64,000 nt of DNA, taken from NCBI GenBank assembly GCA_037444625.1, contig JBBIMA010000012.1, forward strand, positions 15,409 to 79,408, read 5' to 3'. Below are positions 1-7,620 of this stretch, piece after piece (the first letter of the stretch is position 1; the number at the start of each line of letters is the position of its first letter). The DNA comes from DTHT01 sp037444625 (GTDB lineage Bacteria; Acidobacteriota; Terriglobia; Bryobacterales; Bryobacteraceae). Below the pieces are notes generated by a model, which saw only the letters and a list, made by a program, of their open reading frames with translations, ran no database searches and was not told the DNA's origin. Both the position numbers and the translations under genes were made by a program.

Positions 1-457
1 GCGTCGGCTTGCGCCCCGGCTTGCTGTAGCGGCCCGAGTGCGTCAACTGCAAGACCAGCAGGGGCCGATGGCCGCAGGCCTCGCGCGCCGTTTTCAGAGT
101 TTCCGCCGCCAGGGCCGCGAACTCCCGCACCACTGCCTCGTGGATCCACAACTGCCGCGGGTTGGCGCGCGATTCCGGCGTCACGGCCGTGGCCTCGAAC
201 CACAGCAAGCCCGCGCCGCCGGCCGCAAAGCGGCGATAGCGCCGCCAGGTCAGCTCGTCCGGCGCCCCGTCCTCCCGGCCGTCGCATCCTTCCATGGGCT
301 GCACGACCAGCCGGTTGGGCAGACGGCGGCCGGCGATCTCGATCGGCGCCAGCAGGGGGCTGATGTCCCGGCTGACCTCCAGATCCAGGCCCAGCTCCCG
401 GATCCGCCGCTCGACCTCGTCGAGGGAATGAAAGCAAAACTGCTCATGGGCCGGCAT
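1..457 (-). CDS. NADH:flavin oxidoreductase, old yellow enzyme family (partial, runs off the window)
   Basis: The minus strand is open from an ATG at 457 to the window edge, giving the first 152 residues. About 30 residues in, the protein reads SPLLAPIEIAGRRLPNRLVV followed by QPMEGCDG. This is the opening of the FMN-binding TIM barrel of old-yellow-enzyme-like reductases (family knowledge). It continues with an FEATAVTPESRANPRQLW segment and LVLQLTHSGRYSKPG, the usual Q-L-x-H-x-G-R flavin and substrate motif. Such enzymes reduce activated alkenes or related substrates with NAD(P)H; the substrate here is unknown. The C-terminal part lies outside the window. The gene is divergent from the DUF4380-like gene, with a TATAAT on its own strand at 475-470, only 12 bases before the ATG. 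Confidence 0.85.
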   Translation of the reverse strand, partial: MPAHEQFCFHSLDEVERRIRELGLDLEVSRDISPLLAPIEIAGRRLPNRLVVQPMEGCDGREDGAPDELTWRRYRRFAAGGAGLLWFEATAVTPESRANPRQLWIHEAVVREFAALAAETLKTAREACGHRPLLVLQLTHSGRYSKPGRKPT

Positions 458-469
458 GGGTAAACACCG

Positions 470-517
470 ATTATAGTCTGAACCGCCCGCAGGCCCCGGC
501 CGCGCGCGGCTTATAAT
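470..517. promoter_or_regulatory. Divergent pair of TATAAT -10 elements
   Basis: The 58-nt gap between the oxidoreductase and DUF4380-like genes holds a consensus TATAAT on the minus strand (475-470) and another on the plus strand (512-517). Neither has a convincing -35 box. Start sites predicted 7-8 nt downstream would fall at about 463 and 525. That leaves a leader of only a few bases on the left and essentially none on the right, where ATG is at 525. Confidence 0.5.
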
Positions 518-524
518 GGCGGCG

Positions 525-1487
525 ATGGTCCGAACGCTGCTGTTCGCCTTCGCACTCGCCATGACCGCCGCCTCCCAAGTCCGGATCGAGAAGATCGCCT
601 ATCAGGGCTGGAACGATTGATACCGCCTCACGAACGGCCGCCTGGAGCTGGTCGTCGTGGCCGACGTCGGCCCGCGCATCCTGCGCTGCTCCGTGCCCGG
701 CGGGCGGAATCTCTTCAAGGAGTTCCCCGAACAGCTCGGCAAGAGCGGCGAGAAGGAGTTCCAGCTCCGCGGCGGGCACCGGCTCTGGGTGGCGCCCGAG
801 CGGCTGGCCACCACTTGGGCGCCGGATAACGTTCCGGTGCGGGTCCGGATCCGGGAGGGGGAGCTGGAGGCGACCGCGCCGGTGGAGCCGGGCACCGGGC
901 TGGAAAAACAAATCGTCATCAAAATGTCGAACTCCGAAGCCCGCCTCGAAATCCTCCACCGCCTCCGCAACGCCAACCCCTGGGCCGTCGAGTTCGCCCC
1001 TTGGGCCCTGACCATGATGGCTCCCGGCGGCGCCGCCATCGCCGGCTTCCCGCCCCGCGGCAAGCACCCCGAGGTTCTGCTGCCCACCAACCCCCTCGTC
1101 CTGTGGGCCTACACCGACCTTTCGGACCCACGCTGGAAATTCTTCTCCAAGTACCTGGTCTTGCGCCAGGACCCCGCCCGGCCCGAACCTCAGAAAATCG
1201 GCCTCTTCAATCCCCACACCTGGGCCGCCTACCTGCTCGGCACGGACCTGTTCTTCAAGGAGACCGCCGCCGACCCCGCCGCCCAGTACCCCGATTTCGG
1301 CTGCTCGCTGGAGACCTTCGCCAACGCCGACTTCCTCGAGCTGGAGACCCTCGGGCCGCTGCGCAAGGTCGAACCCGGCGCCGTCGTCGAGCATCGCGAG
1401 ACCTGGCGGCTGGCCTCCGACGTGCGCCTCAGCGCCTGGACCGAACCGGAACTGGATCGCCTGCTGGCTCCCCTGCTGGCCCGCTAA
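525..1487 (+). CDS. DUF4380-like exported protein interrupted by an in-frame UGA (candidate selenoprotein or nonsense mutant)
   Basis: From ATG 525 the reading frame gives a signal peptide (MVRTLLFAFALAMTAAS), then IEKIAYQGWND, a UGA codon at 618-620, and continues YRLTNGRLELVVVADVGPRILR to a stop at 1487, about 320 codons. The two halves belong together: the GW-x-N-C-YRLSNG...DVGPRI block is, from memory, the N-terminal signature of a widespread acidobacterial/planctomycete family (DUF4380-like, galactose-mutarotase-type fold). Homologs carry Cys where this gene has UGA. The rest (NPWAVEFAPWALTMM, FADSDF-like FANADFLELETLGPL) is intact, with no frameshift. An ATG at 516 is also in frame. A GTG at 655 would remove the first conserved strands and is not a believable start. 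The UGA may encode selenocysteine, be a nonsense mutation, or be a sequencing error (TGC to TGA). Confidence 0.7.
618..659 (+). promoter_or_regulatory. UGA codon followed by a SECIS-like hairpin (candidate)
   Basis: Directly after the UGA (618-620), bases 629-633 (CACGA) pair with 655-659 (TCGTG), and 635-639 (CGGCC) pair with 650-654 (GGTCG, one G-U pair). A single A (634) bulges out. The loop (640-649) can close further with two G-C pairs, leaving a five-base CUGGA apex and a bulged U at 649. The loop begins 19 nt after the UGA, inside the spacing range known for bacterial SECIS elements. GC-rich coding DNA forms hairpins easily, so this is suggestive only. Confidence 0.3.
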
Positions 1488-1499
1488 GCCTCCGCCCCC

Positions 1500-2735
1500 T
1501 CAGCGCAGCAGGTTGGCGAACGCCGTCACCAGCGTCGCGTTCGTGAAGTCAATCAGGAACGCCCCCACCAGCGACACCACCAAAATGGCCCGCGGCGCCG
1601 GGCCGTACTTCTCCACCAACACCCCCATCGAGGCCAGCGCGTTGGCCGTGGTCCCCAGCATGAAGCCGCAGTAGCCCCCGCTCATCACCGCCGCATCGAA
1701 GTCTCGTCTCATCCAGCGAAACACCGTCCAGACGCTCAGCAGCCAGACCAGAACCACTTGCGCCAGCAGGATGACCAGCATGGGCAGGGCCAAATGCACC
1801 AACTCCCACAAGCGCAAACCCAACAGCGCCATGACGATGAACAGGTTGAGCGCAATGTTGCCGATCTCGTCAATGTGATGCTGGGCCAGAGAGGCAAACC
1901 GGTACCGGTCGTTCAGATTGCGGATCAGCGCCGCCGCCAGCATGGCCCCGATGTAGGGCGGCAGCACCACCCCCGCCCGCGGGCTGCCCAGGCTGATCAA
2001 ACTGCCCGCCGCCAGCGCCACCGCCACCGCCGTCACGTTGTCCATCAGCGAAGCCTCTTCCGACACGCGCGCCCCCTCCAACGCCGGAGCGGGCGTCTCC
2101 ACCGGATCGCCCGCGTAGGCGATGGCCTCCGCCGACGCCACCCTGCCTCGCTCCGCGCCGGGGTGCAACCCGCGCCCCTCGATCAGCCGGCCGCCGACGA
2201 AACCCCCGAGCAGGCCGCCCGCCACGATCCCGAACATGGCGGCCGCGATGCCCAGATCCGTCGCTCCCCGCAAGCCCAGTCGCTCGAAGGTCTCTCCGAA
2301 GGCCAGCGCCGTGCCCGGCCCGCCCGCCATCGTCACCGAGCCGCAGACCAGGCCCGCCAGCGGGTGGATCCCCAGGGCCAGCGCCAGTCCCACGCCCAGC
2401 ACGTTCTCCAGCAACACCCCCAGGCTGGCGACGCCCCAGAAGGCCAGCACCTGCGCGCCTCCTTCGCGCACCAGCCGCAAGCTGGCCCGCAGGCCGACCG
2501 TGGTGAAGAACGCCACCATCAAAATGTCCCGCAAGACCAGATCAAATTCCAGATTCAGGTAGCGGTCCCGCAACCCCAAAGCGACCAGGGCGTACAGAAA
2601 GCCCCCCAACACACTGGCCGGCACGTTCAGCCAGTCCAACCAGCGGATCCTGCGCTTCAGCCACACACCTGCCACCACGCCCAGGCAGGAAAGCGCCAGC
2701 ACTTGCACCGCCGTCACTTTCAGGCTCGCGATCAT
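1500..2735 (-). CDS. gltS: Sodium/glutamate symporter GltS
   Basis: The product is 411 residues, the usual GltS length, with about ten hydrophobic segments in two inverted halves. Around residues 125-145 it has CGSVTMAGGPGTALAFGETFE, close to the conserved G-H-x-G/A-G-G-x-G-T motif of the ESS family. The second half has a matching GGYCGFMLGTTANALASM stretch, which is the mirror re-entrant loop. It takes up glutamate with Na+ across the inner membrane (family knowledge). A hydrophilic linker of about 60 residues (EGRGLHPGAERG...) joins the two halves and is longer than in the enterobacterial protein. The gene is convergent with the DUF4380-like gene, ending 12 nt from it. The start at 2735 follows from the hydrophobic N-terminus. 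Confidence 0.88.
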   Translation of the reverse strand: MIASLKVTAVQVLALSCLGVVAGVWLKRRIRWLDWLNVPASVLGGFLYALVALGLRDRYLNLEFDLVLRDILMVAFFTTVGLRASLRLVREGGAQVLAFWGVASLGVLLENVLGVGLALALGIHPLAGLVCGSVTMAGGPGTALAFGETFERLGLRGATDLGIAAAMFGIVAGGLLGGFVGGRLIEGRGLHPGAERGRVASAEAIAYAGDPVETPAPALEGARVSEEASLMDNVTAVAVALAAGSLISLGSPRAGVVLPPYIGAMLAAALIRNLNDRYRFASLAQHHIDEIGNIALNLFIVMALLGLRLWELVHLALPMLVILLAQVVLVWLLSVWTVFRWMRRDFDAAVMSGGYCGFMLGTTANALASMGVLVEKYGPAPRAILVVSLVGAFLIDFTNATLVTAFANLLR

Positions 2736-2831
2736 CTCGTCGCCGATTCATTGTCCCAGGAGCCTGCCGGGCGCCGCAACGCAGGCCGCTTCACCCCGAA
2801 ACCGCCGGGCCTCGGGCGCATCCAAATCGGT

Positions 2832-3398
2832 ATGAGACCTCGAGCTCGGTTGTCCGCCGCCGCGCTGACCCTTATCGCCTGGTCGGCTTTCGGGCAGGCA
2901 TATCGCGCCCAAGCCGGCGGCCCGCCGCCGGCCGAGCTGGCCGAGGCCCTGCGCCGAGCCTTGGTCCCCGAGGGAGTTCGGGTGGTCGAGTCCCGCGGCT
3001 TCCCCTTCTGCGAGCTCTGGCTGCGCAACGCGCCCCTGGAGTCCGGTCCCGTCGAGGACGCCCTCCGCCGGGATGCTCTCCCCGAAGGAACTCTCCTGGG
3101 AGTGATCCAGTACTACGCCCCCAGCGCCGACCGCGCGGGCCGCGGCTTCCCCAGAGGTCTCTACACGCTGCGCTCGGCCGGCGGCGATTCACTGGCGCTG
3201 ATTCCGTCCGCCGCCGACCAGGACCTTGCCCCGCCCGAGGATGCGGCTCGTCTCCGCAAGGGCCTGCTCCGGTTCGGGATGGCCTCCGAGGGGCCCGCGC
3301 CGCGCTTCCAGATGAGCGCCCGGGGCGAATGGTTCCTGCACGCGCGCCTGGGAGACGTCCTGATCGCCTTGCTGGTGGCCGGGGTCGCTTCGCGCTGA
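2832..3398 (+). CDS. Secreted protein of unknown function, paralog of the next gene (copy 1)
   Basis: The protein is 188 residues and starts with a Sec signal (RARLSAAALTLIAWSAFGQA). The mature part shares a clear layout with the protein at 3444-4070: an AGGPPPAELAEALRRAL start, a CELWLRNAP strand, TLLGVIQYYAPSADRAGRGFPRGLYTLR, an SLALIPSAADQDL block, and a C-terminal GEWFLHARLGDVLIALLVAG strand. It looks like a tandem duplication that then diverged; this copy is shorter. I do not recognise a named domain; the repeated beta-strand character suggests a small extracytoplasmic beta-sandwich. The frame is open much further upstream, but that stretch is antisense to gltS; ATG 2832 gives the proper signal peptide. 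Confidence 0.7.
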   Translation: MRPRARLSAAALTLIAWSAFGQAYRAQAGGPPPAELAEALRRALVPEGVRVVESRGFPFCELWLRNAPLESGPVEDALRRDALPEGTLLGVIQYYAPSADRAGRGFPRGLYTLRSAGGDSLALIPSAADQDLAPPEDAARLRKGLLRFGMASEGPAPRFQMSARGEWFLHARLGDVLIALLVAGVASR

Positions 3399-3443
3399 AG
3401 CCCCGACTCAGGCGCTAATCTTATGGAAAGGGAGTAACTGCCG

Positions 3444-4070
3444 ATGAAAACAGCCTGGCTGAGTCTCTGGCTGCTCTCCGCCGCAGCCTTCGCACAGTAC
3501 AAGTACGAACCGGGCGGACCGCCGCCCGAGGAACTGGCGCCCCCCATCCGCGAGGCGCTTCAAAAGACCGGACACAAGATCGTCGGCGCCGGCGGCAACG
3601 TGGTGCTCGAACTCTGGTTCCGCGCTCAGGCGCCCACCGGCCCGGCCACCACCGAGGAGAACGTGTCCCTCACCTCGATCCCCCACGGCGCGCTGCTGGG
3701 CGCAATCCGCTTTCCCGGCCGAGGCAGCGACCGCCGCGGCCAGAGCCTCAAGCCCGGCGTCTACACGCTGCGCCTCAGCTTTTACCCGACCGACGGCGCG
3801 CACCAGGGCGTCTCCCCCCAGCGGGATTTCCTCCTGCTGGTCCCCGCCGCCGAGGATCAGGACCTCAACGCCACCCCGAACTACGACCAGGTGGTCGCCA
3901 TGAGCAAGAAGGCTGCGGGCACCTCCCACCCCGCCATCCTCAGCATCTGGAAGTTGGAGAAGCCCGAACCGGCCGGCTTGAAGCGGGAAGGCGAAGGCGA
4001 CTGGGTCCTGCACGCCGCCGTGGGCGACATCCCGGTGGCGGTGATCGTAGTGGGCGTTTACTCGGGCTGA
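3444..4070 (+). CDS. Secreted protein of unknown function, paralog of the previous gene (copy 2)
   Basis: The protein is 208 residues with signal peptide MKTAWLSLWLLSAAAFA followed by QYKYEPGGPPPEELAPPIREAL. A good ribosome site (GGAAAGGGAG) lies 8-9 nt before the ATG. It parallels its upstream neighbour segment by segment (VLELWFR, LLGAIRFPGRGSDRRGQSLKPGVYTLR, FLLLVPAAEDQDL, GDWVLHAAVGDIPVAVIVVG). It also has an extra loop (SFYPTDGAHQGVSPQRD) and a lysine-rich helix that copy 1 lacks. The VYTLR...DGAHQGVSP portion recalls small exported acidobacterial proteins of unknown role. The 45-nt spacing between the copies suggests co-transcription. There are no catalytic motifs that I can name. Confidence 0.75.
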   Translation: MKTAWLSLWLLSAAAFAQYKYEPGGPPPEELAPPIREALQKTGHKIVGAGGNVVLELWFRAQAPTGPATTEENVSLTSIPHGALLGAIRFPGRGSDRRGQSLKPGVYTLRLSFYPTDGAHQGVSPQRDFLLLVPAAEDQDLNATPNYDQVVAMSKKAAGTSHPAILSIWKLEKPEPAGLKREGEGDWVLHAAVGDIPVAVIVVGVYSG

Positions 4071-4093
4071 GGAGCGGCCCCGCGCGGGCGATC

Positions 4094-4102
4094 TGTTATC
4101 CT
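4094..4102 (+). promoter_or_regulatory. Extended -10 element before trpEG
   Basis: TGTTATCCT (4094-4102) fits TGn plus a TATCCT hexamer. It sits 19 nt before the trpEG ATG at 4122. No good -35 is seen, as expected for extended -10 promoters. I do not see a Trp-rich leader peptide or an attenuator hairpin in the short leader. Confidence 0.4.
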
Positions 4103-4121
4103 GTCTGAGTAGCGCCCTTCC

Positions 4122-6275
4122 ATGCGCCGGCTCAGCTATACGACCCGCAGCGGCATTGCCGTCACTCGCAGCCTCTCCCGGGTCCCGTTCCGCAAAGGTC
4201 TGGCTCACTTGCTCCGGGAGCTGGACGAGTACCGCGGCTTTTATCTCTCCTCCGGCTACGAGTATCCCGGGCGGTACTCCCGCTGGGACATCGCCTCCTT
4301 GCGCCCCCCCTTGGAGATCGCGGCCCGGGGGCGCGAGATGCTCTTCCGCCCTTTGAATCTGCGGGGGGAAATGCTGGCCCGGATGCTGCACCGCGTGCTC
4401 GAAGGCCATCCCCACTGGGAGAGCCTCGGCTTCCAGCAAGGGGCCCTGGCCGGCCGCTTGAAGCCGCTCCCGCCGCTGTTCCCCGAGGAAGAGCGCAGCA
4501 AGCAGCCCTCGGTCTTCTCGATCCTGCGCGCCTTGATCGAGGAGTTCCGCCATCCCAAGGACTCCCGTCTGGCCCTGGTGGGCGCCTTCGGCTACGACCT
4601 GTTGTTCCAGTTCGATCCGATCCGCCTGAAGCTGCCCCGCCCGGGCGCTCCCGATCTGCGCCTGTTCCTGTGCGACGACATTTACTTCATGGACCGCAAG
4701 CGGGAGCTGATCGAGCGCTACCAGTACGAGTTCGACTGCGACGGGATCTCGACCCTGGGGCTGGCCCGGCAGGGAGAGCGGCTGGCGCCGCCCGGTGAAA
4801 CACAAGCCGGTGAAATTGTTTCTGACCACAGCCCCCAGGAATACCGCGCCAAGGTGGAAGCCGTCCGCCAGGGCATGCGCCGCGGCGACTACTACGAAGT
4901 CGTCCTCCGCCGTACCTTCCGCGCCCCCTTCGCCGGCTCCCCCTCCGAGCTGTTCCGCCGCTTGCAGCTCGCCAGTCCCAGCCCCTACGAATTCTTCCTC
5001 CAGTTCGGCGACGAGCAGTTGATCGGCGCCTCCCCGGAAATGTTCGTCCGCGTCGAGGGCCGCCGCGTGGAAACCTGCCCCATCTCGGGCACCGCCCGCC
5101 GCACGGGCGATCCCCTGCGCGACGCCGAGGCCATTCGCGAGCTGCTCAACTCCCTCAAGGAGGAGTCCGAGCTGACCATGTGCACCGACGTGGACCGCAA
5201 CGACAAGTCCCGCGTCTCGGTCCCCGGCTCGGTCCGCGTCCTCGGCCGCCGCCTGATCGAATCCTACGCCGGCGTCTTCCATACGGTGGATCACGTGGAG
5301 AGCCTCCTCGCCCCCGGCTTCGATTCCCTGGACGCCTTCCTCAGCCACATGTGGGCCGTCACCGTGATCGGCGCGCCCAAGAAGGCCGCCGCCCAAGCCA
5401 TCGAGGACCTGGAAAAGGACGCCCGCGGCTGGTACGGCGGCGCCGTCGGCATGATCCTGCTCAACGGCGACATCAACACCGGCATCCTCATCCGCACCAT
5501 CCACCTCAAGGACGGCGTGGCCTCCTACCCCACCGGCGCCACCCTGCTTTACGACTCCGACCCCGAGCGCGAGGAGATCGAGACCCGCCTGAAGGCCACC
5601 GGGTTCTTTCGTGCCCTTCAGCCCCCCGCACCCGCGCCCGCCCCGCCGCCCGCTCCCCGCCCGGGCGAAGGGGTCCGCATGCTGCTGGTGGACAATGACG
5701 ACTGCTTCATCCACACCTTGGCCAACTACGCCCGCCAGACCGGCGCCCAAGTGGTCACCTACCGGGCGGGCTTCCCCCTGGAGTTGATCGCCCAACTTCA
5801 GCCGGACCTCATCCTCGTCTCGCCCGGTCCCGGCCGCCCGGCCGATTTCGGCGTTCCCGAGCTGGTCCGCTTCGCCGCCGGCCGCCGCATTCCCCTGTTC
5901 GGCGTCTGCCTCGGCCTCCAAGGTGTGGTCGAGGCCTTCGGCGGACGGCTGGGCGTGCTGGACTATCCGGTCCACGGCAAACCCTCCCGCATCCGCCACA
6001 CCGGCCGGGGCGTTTTCCAGGGCCTGCCCGAGTCCCTCCGGGTGGGCCGTTACCATTCCCTGTTCGCCCTCAAGGAAAGCTTGCCCGACTGCCTGGAGGT
6101 GACCGCCGAATCCGACGACGGGGTCATCATGGGCGTCCGGCACCGCGAGCTGCCCATCGAGGCCGTCCAGTTTCATCCCGAATCCATCCTCACCCTGGAC
6201 GGCGATTGCGGCCTGCGCCTGATGGAGAACGTCGTCCGTCTTTACGGGCGCCGCGCCGCCGGCGAGTCCGGCTGA
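4122..6275 (+). CDS. trpEG: Anthranilate synthase, fused TrpE-TrpG
   Basis: The 717-residue protein joins both subunits of anthranilate synthase, which makes anthranilate from chorismate and glutamine for tryptophan synthesis. Residues 1 to about 500 are the chorismate-binding TrpE part, with FEFFLQFGDEQLIGASPEMF-like YEFFLQ...GASPEMFVRV, CPISGTARR, ELTMCTDVDRNDKSRV and GAPKKAAAQAIEDLE. A Pro/Ala-rich linker (about 500-518) leads to a class I glutamine amidotransferase. That domain has the nucleophile Cys in FGVCLGLQG (about residue 595) and the His-Glu pair in QFHPES (about 683-688). The one-chain form and the CLGLQ variant match the clade best known from rhizobia (TIGR01815-like); most bacteria use separate trpE and trpG. 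The next gene, hpnE, begins directly after the stop codon. Confidence 0.93.
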   Translation: MRRLSYTTRSGIAVTRSLSRVPFRKGLAHLLRELDEYRGFYLSSGYEYPGRYSRWDIASLRPPLEIAARGREMLFRPLNLRGEMLARMLHRVLEGHPHWESLGFQQGALAGRLKPLPPLFPEEERSKQPSVFSILRALIEEFRHPKDSRLALVGAFGYDLLFQFDPIRLKLPRPGAPDLRLFLCDDIYFMDRKRELIERYQYEFDCDGISTLGLARQGERLAPPGETQAGEIVSDHSPQEYRAKVEAVRQGMRRGDYYEVVLRRTFRAPFAGSPSELFRRLQLASPSPYEFFLQFGDEQLIGASPEMFVRVEGRRVETCPISGTARRTGDPLRDAEAIRELLNSLKEESELTMCTDVDRNDKSRVSVPGSVRVLGRRLIESYAGVFHTVDHVESLLAPGFDSLDAFLSHMWAVTVIGAPKKAAAQAIEDLEKDARGWYGGAVGMILLNGDINTGILIRTIHLKDGVASYPTGATLLYDSDPEREEIETRLKATGFFRALQPPAPAPAPPPAPRPGEGVRMLLVDNDDCFIHTLANYARQTGAQVVTYRAGFPLELIAQLQPDLILVSPGPGRPADFGVPELVRFAAGRRIPLFGVCLGLQGVVEAFGGRLGVLDYPVHGKPSRIRHTGRGVFQGLPESLRVGRYHSLFALKESLPDCLEVTAESDDGVIMGVRHRELPIEAVQFHPESILTLDGDCGLRLMENVVRLYGRRAAGESG

Positions 6276-7604
6276 GTGCCCCGGGCCCTCATCATCGGCG
6301 GCGGGCTGGCCGGCATGTCGGCCGCCCTCGCCCTTCACAGCGCCGGCTTCGAGGTCGAACTCTACGAAGCTCGTCCGCGGCTGGGCGGACGGGCCGGCTC
6401 CTTTCCGCTCGACCCCGCCCGTCCCGAGGCCGGCCTGATTGACAACGGCCAGCACATCCTGCTGGGTTGCTGCCGCAATCTGCTTGATTTCTACGCCCGG
6501 CTCGGCGTGGCCGACTGCATTCGCTTCTACGACGAATTTCATTTTCTCCAGCCCGGCGGCCGCCTCTCGGTCCTTCGTCCGGGCCGGCTGCCCGGCGCCG
6601 GCCGCTACGCCGCCGCCCTGTTGGGCTTGCGCTTCCTGGGCGTGCCCGATAAGCTGGCCGTCACCCGGGCCCTGCTCGGGCTGCGCCGCGAGTTCGCCCG
6701 GCGCACGGACCTGGACGACATCACCATGCTCGAGTGGCTGCGCGGCCACGGCCAGACTCCCGCCGCCCTGTCTCGCTTCTGGCGCCCGGTTCTGGTCAGC
6801 GCCCTGAACGAGGAGCCCGAGCGCACCGCCGCCCGCCACGGCCTCCAGGTCTTCTGGCTCGGCTTCCTCGCCGCCCCGGACGGCCACCGCATGGGCCTGC
6901 CCGCCGTGCCGCTGTCGGATCTTTACGCCGAGCAGCGCTGGCGGCGCTTCCCGGAAGTGAAACTCTACGTGCGCTCGCCCGTCCGCGCCCTGCTTATCGA
7001 GCAGCGCCGGGTCCGGGGAGTGCAGGTGGGCCGGGAAACGCGCCGGGCCGATTACTACGTGCTGGCCGTGCCTTGCGACCGGGCCGCTCAACTGGCTCCC
7101 GATCTGAACCTGCCCGCCGGCGCCTTCGAGTCTTCCCCCATCGCGGCCGTCCACCTCTGGTTCGATCGGCCCGTGATGGAGCTGCCCCAGGCCGCCCTTC
7201 TGGATCGCACTTTTCAGTGGGTGTTCAACAAGGCCGCCGGGCGCTATCTGATGGCGGTCATGAGCGCCGCCCGGCGGCTGCTCGAGCAGCCGCGCGAACA
7301 GGTCATCGCGCTGGCCCGGCGCGAGCTGGCAGATTTTTTGCCCCGCCTGCGCCAGGCCAGCCTGGAGCGAGCCCAACTGATCACCGAGCGGCGGGCGACT
7401 TTCTCGCCCCGCCCCGGGCTGGAGGCCCTCCGTCCGCCCGCCGCGACCCCGCTGTCCAACCTCTTCCTGGCGGGCGATTGGACGCGCACCGGCTGGCCCG
7501 CCACCATGGAAGGGGCGGTGCGCAGCGGCTACCTGGCGGCGGAAGCCGTGACGGCGGCCGCCGGCGCACCGCGCCGCTTCCTGATCCCCGACCCGGAGCC
7601 TTGA
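6276..7604 (+). CDS. hpnE: Hydroxysqualene dehydroxylase / squalene-associated FAD-dependent desaturase
   Basis: The product is 442 residues with a GTG start lying directly after the trpEG stop. The N-terminus carries the FAD dinucleotide-binding motif (ALIIGGGLAGMSAALAL, then E-A-R-x-x-L-G-G-R-A). Next come the HpnE hallmarks IDNGQHILLGCC and LDDITMLEWLRGHGQTP...FWRPVLVSALNEEPE. The C-terminal FAD motif reads FLAGDWTRTGWPATMEGAVRSGYLAAEAV. HpnE completes the HpnCDE route from farnesyl diphosphate to squalene by removing the hydroxyl of hydroxysqualene. hpnC, hpnD and squalene-hopene cyclase are not in the window, so the pathway genes are dispersed here. The coupling to trpEG looks like a chance operon. 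Confidence 0.88.
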   Translation: MPRALIIGGGLAGMSAALALHSAGFEVELYEARPRLGGRAGSFPLDPARPEAGLIDNGQHILLGCCRNLLDFYARLGVADCIRFYDEFHFLQPGGRLSVLRPGRLPGAGRYAAALLGLRFLGVPDKLAVTRALLGLRREFARRTDLDDITMLEWLRGHGQTPAALSRFWRPVLVSALNEEPERTAARHGLQVFWLGFLAAPDGHRMGLPAVPLSDLYAEQRWRRFPEVKLYVRSPVRALLIEQRRVRGVQVGRETRRADYYVLAVPCDRAAQLAPDLNLPAGAFESSPIAAVHLWFDRPVMELPQAALLDRTFQWVFNKAAGRYLMAVMSAARRLLEQPREQVIALARRELADFLPRLRQASLERAQLITERRATFSPRPGLEALRPPAATPLSNLFLAGDWTRTGWPATMEGAVRSGYLAAEAVTAAAGAPRRFLIPDPEP

Positions 7605-7620
7605 GCCTTCCGCCCGGGCT

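Noticed and set aside
4090..4121. Trp leader peptide or attenuator before trpEG
   Set aside because: The leader after the -10 is too short, and I found neither tandem Trp codons nor a terminator hairpin.
3408..7376. A 1,322-codon minus-strand open frame opposite trpEG and hpnE
   Set aside because: It is antisense to two well-supported genes. Its composition (Gly/Ala/Gln-rich, no motifs) is typical of GC-rich antisense frames.
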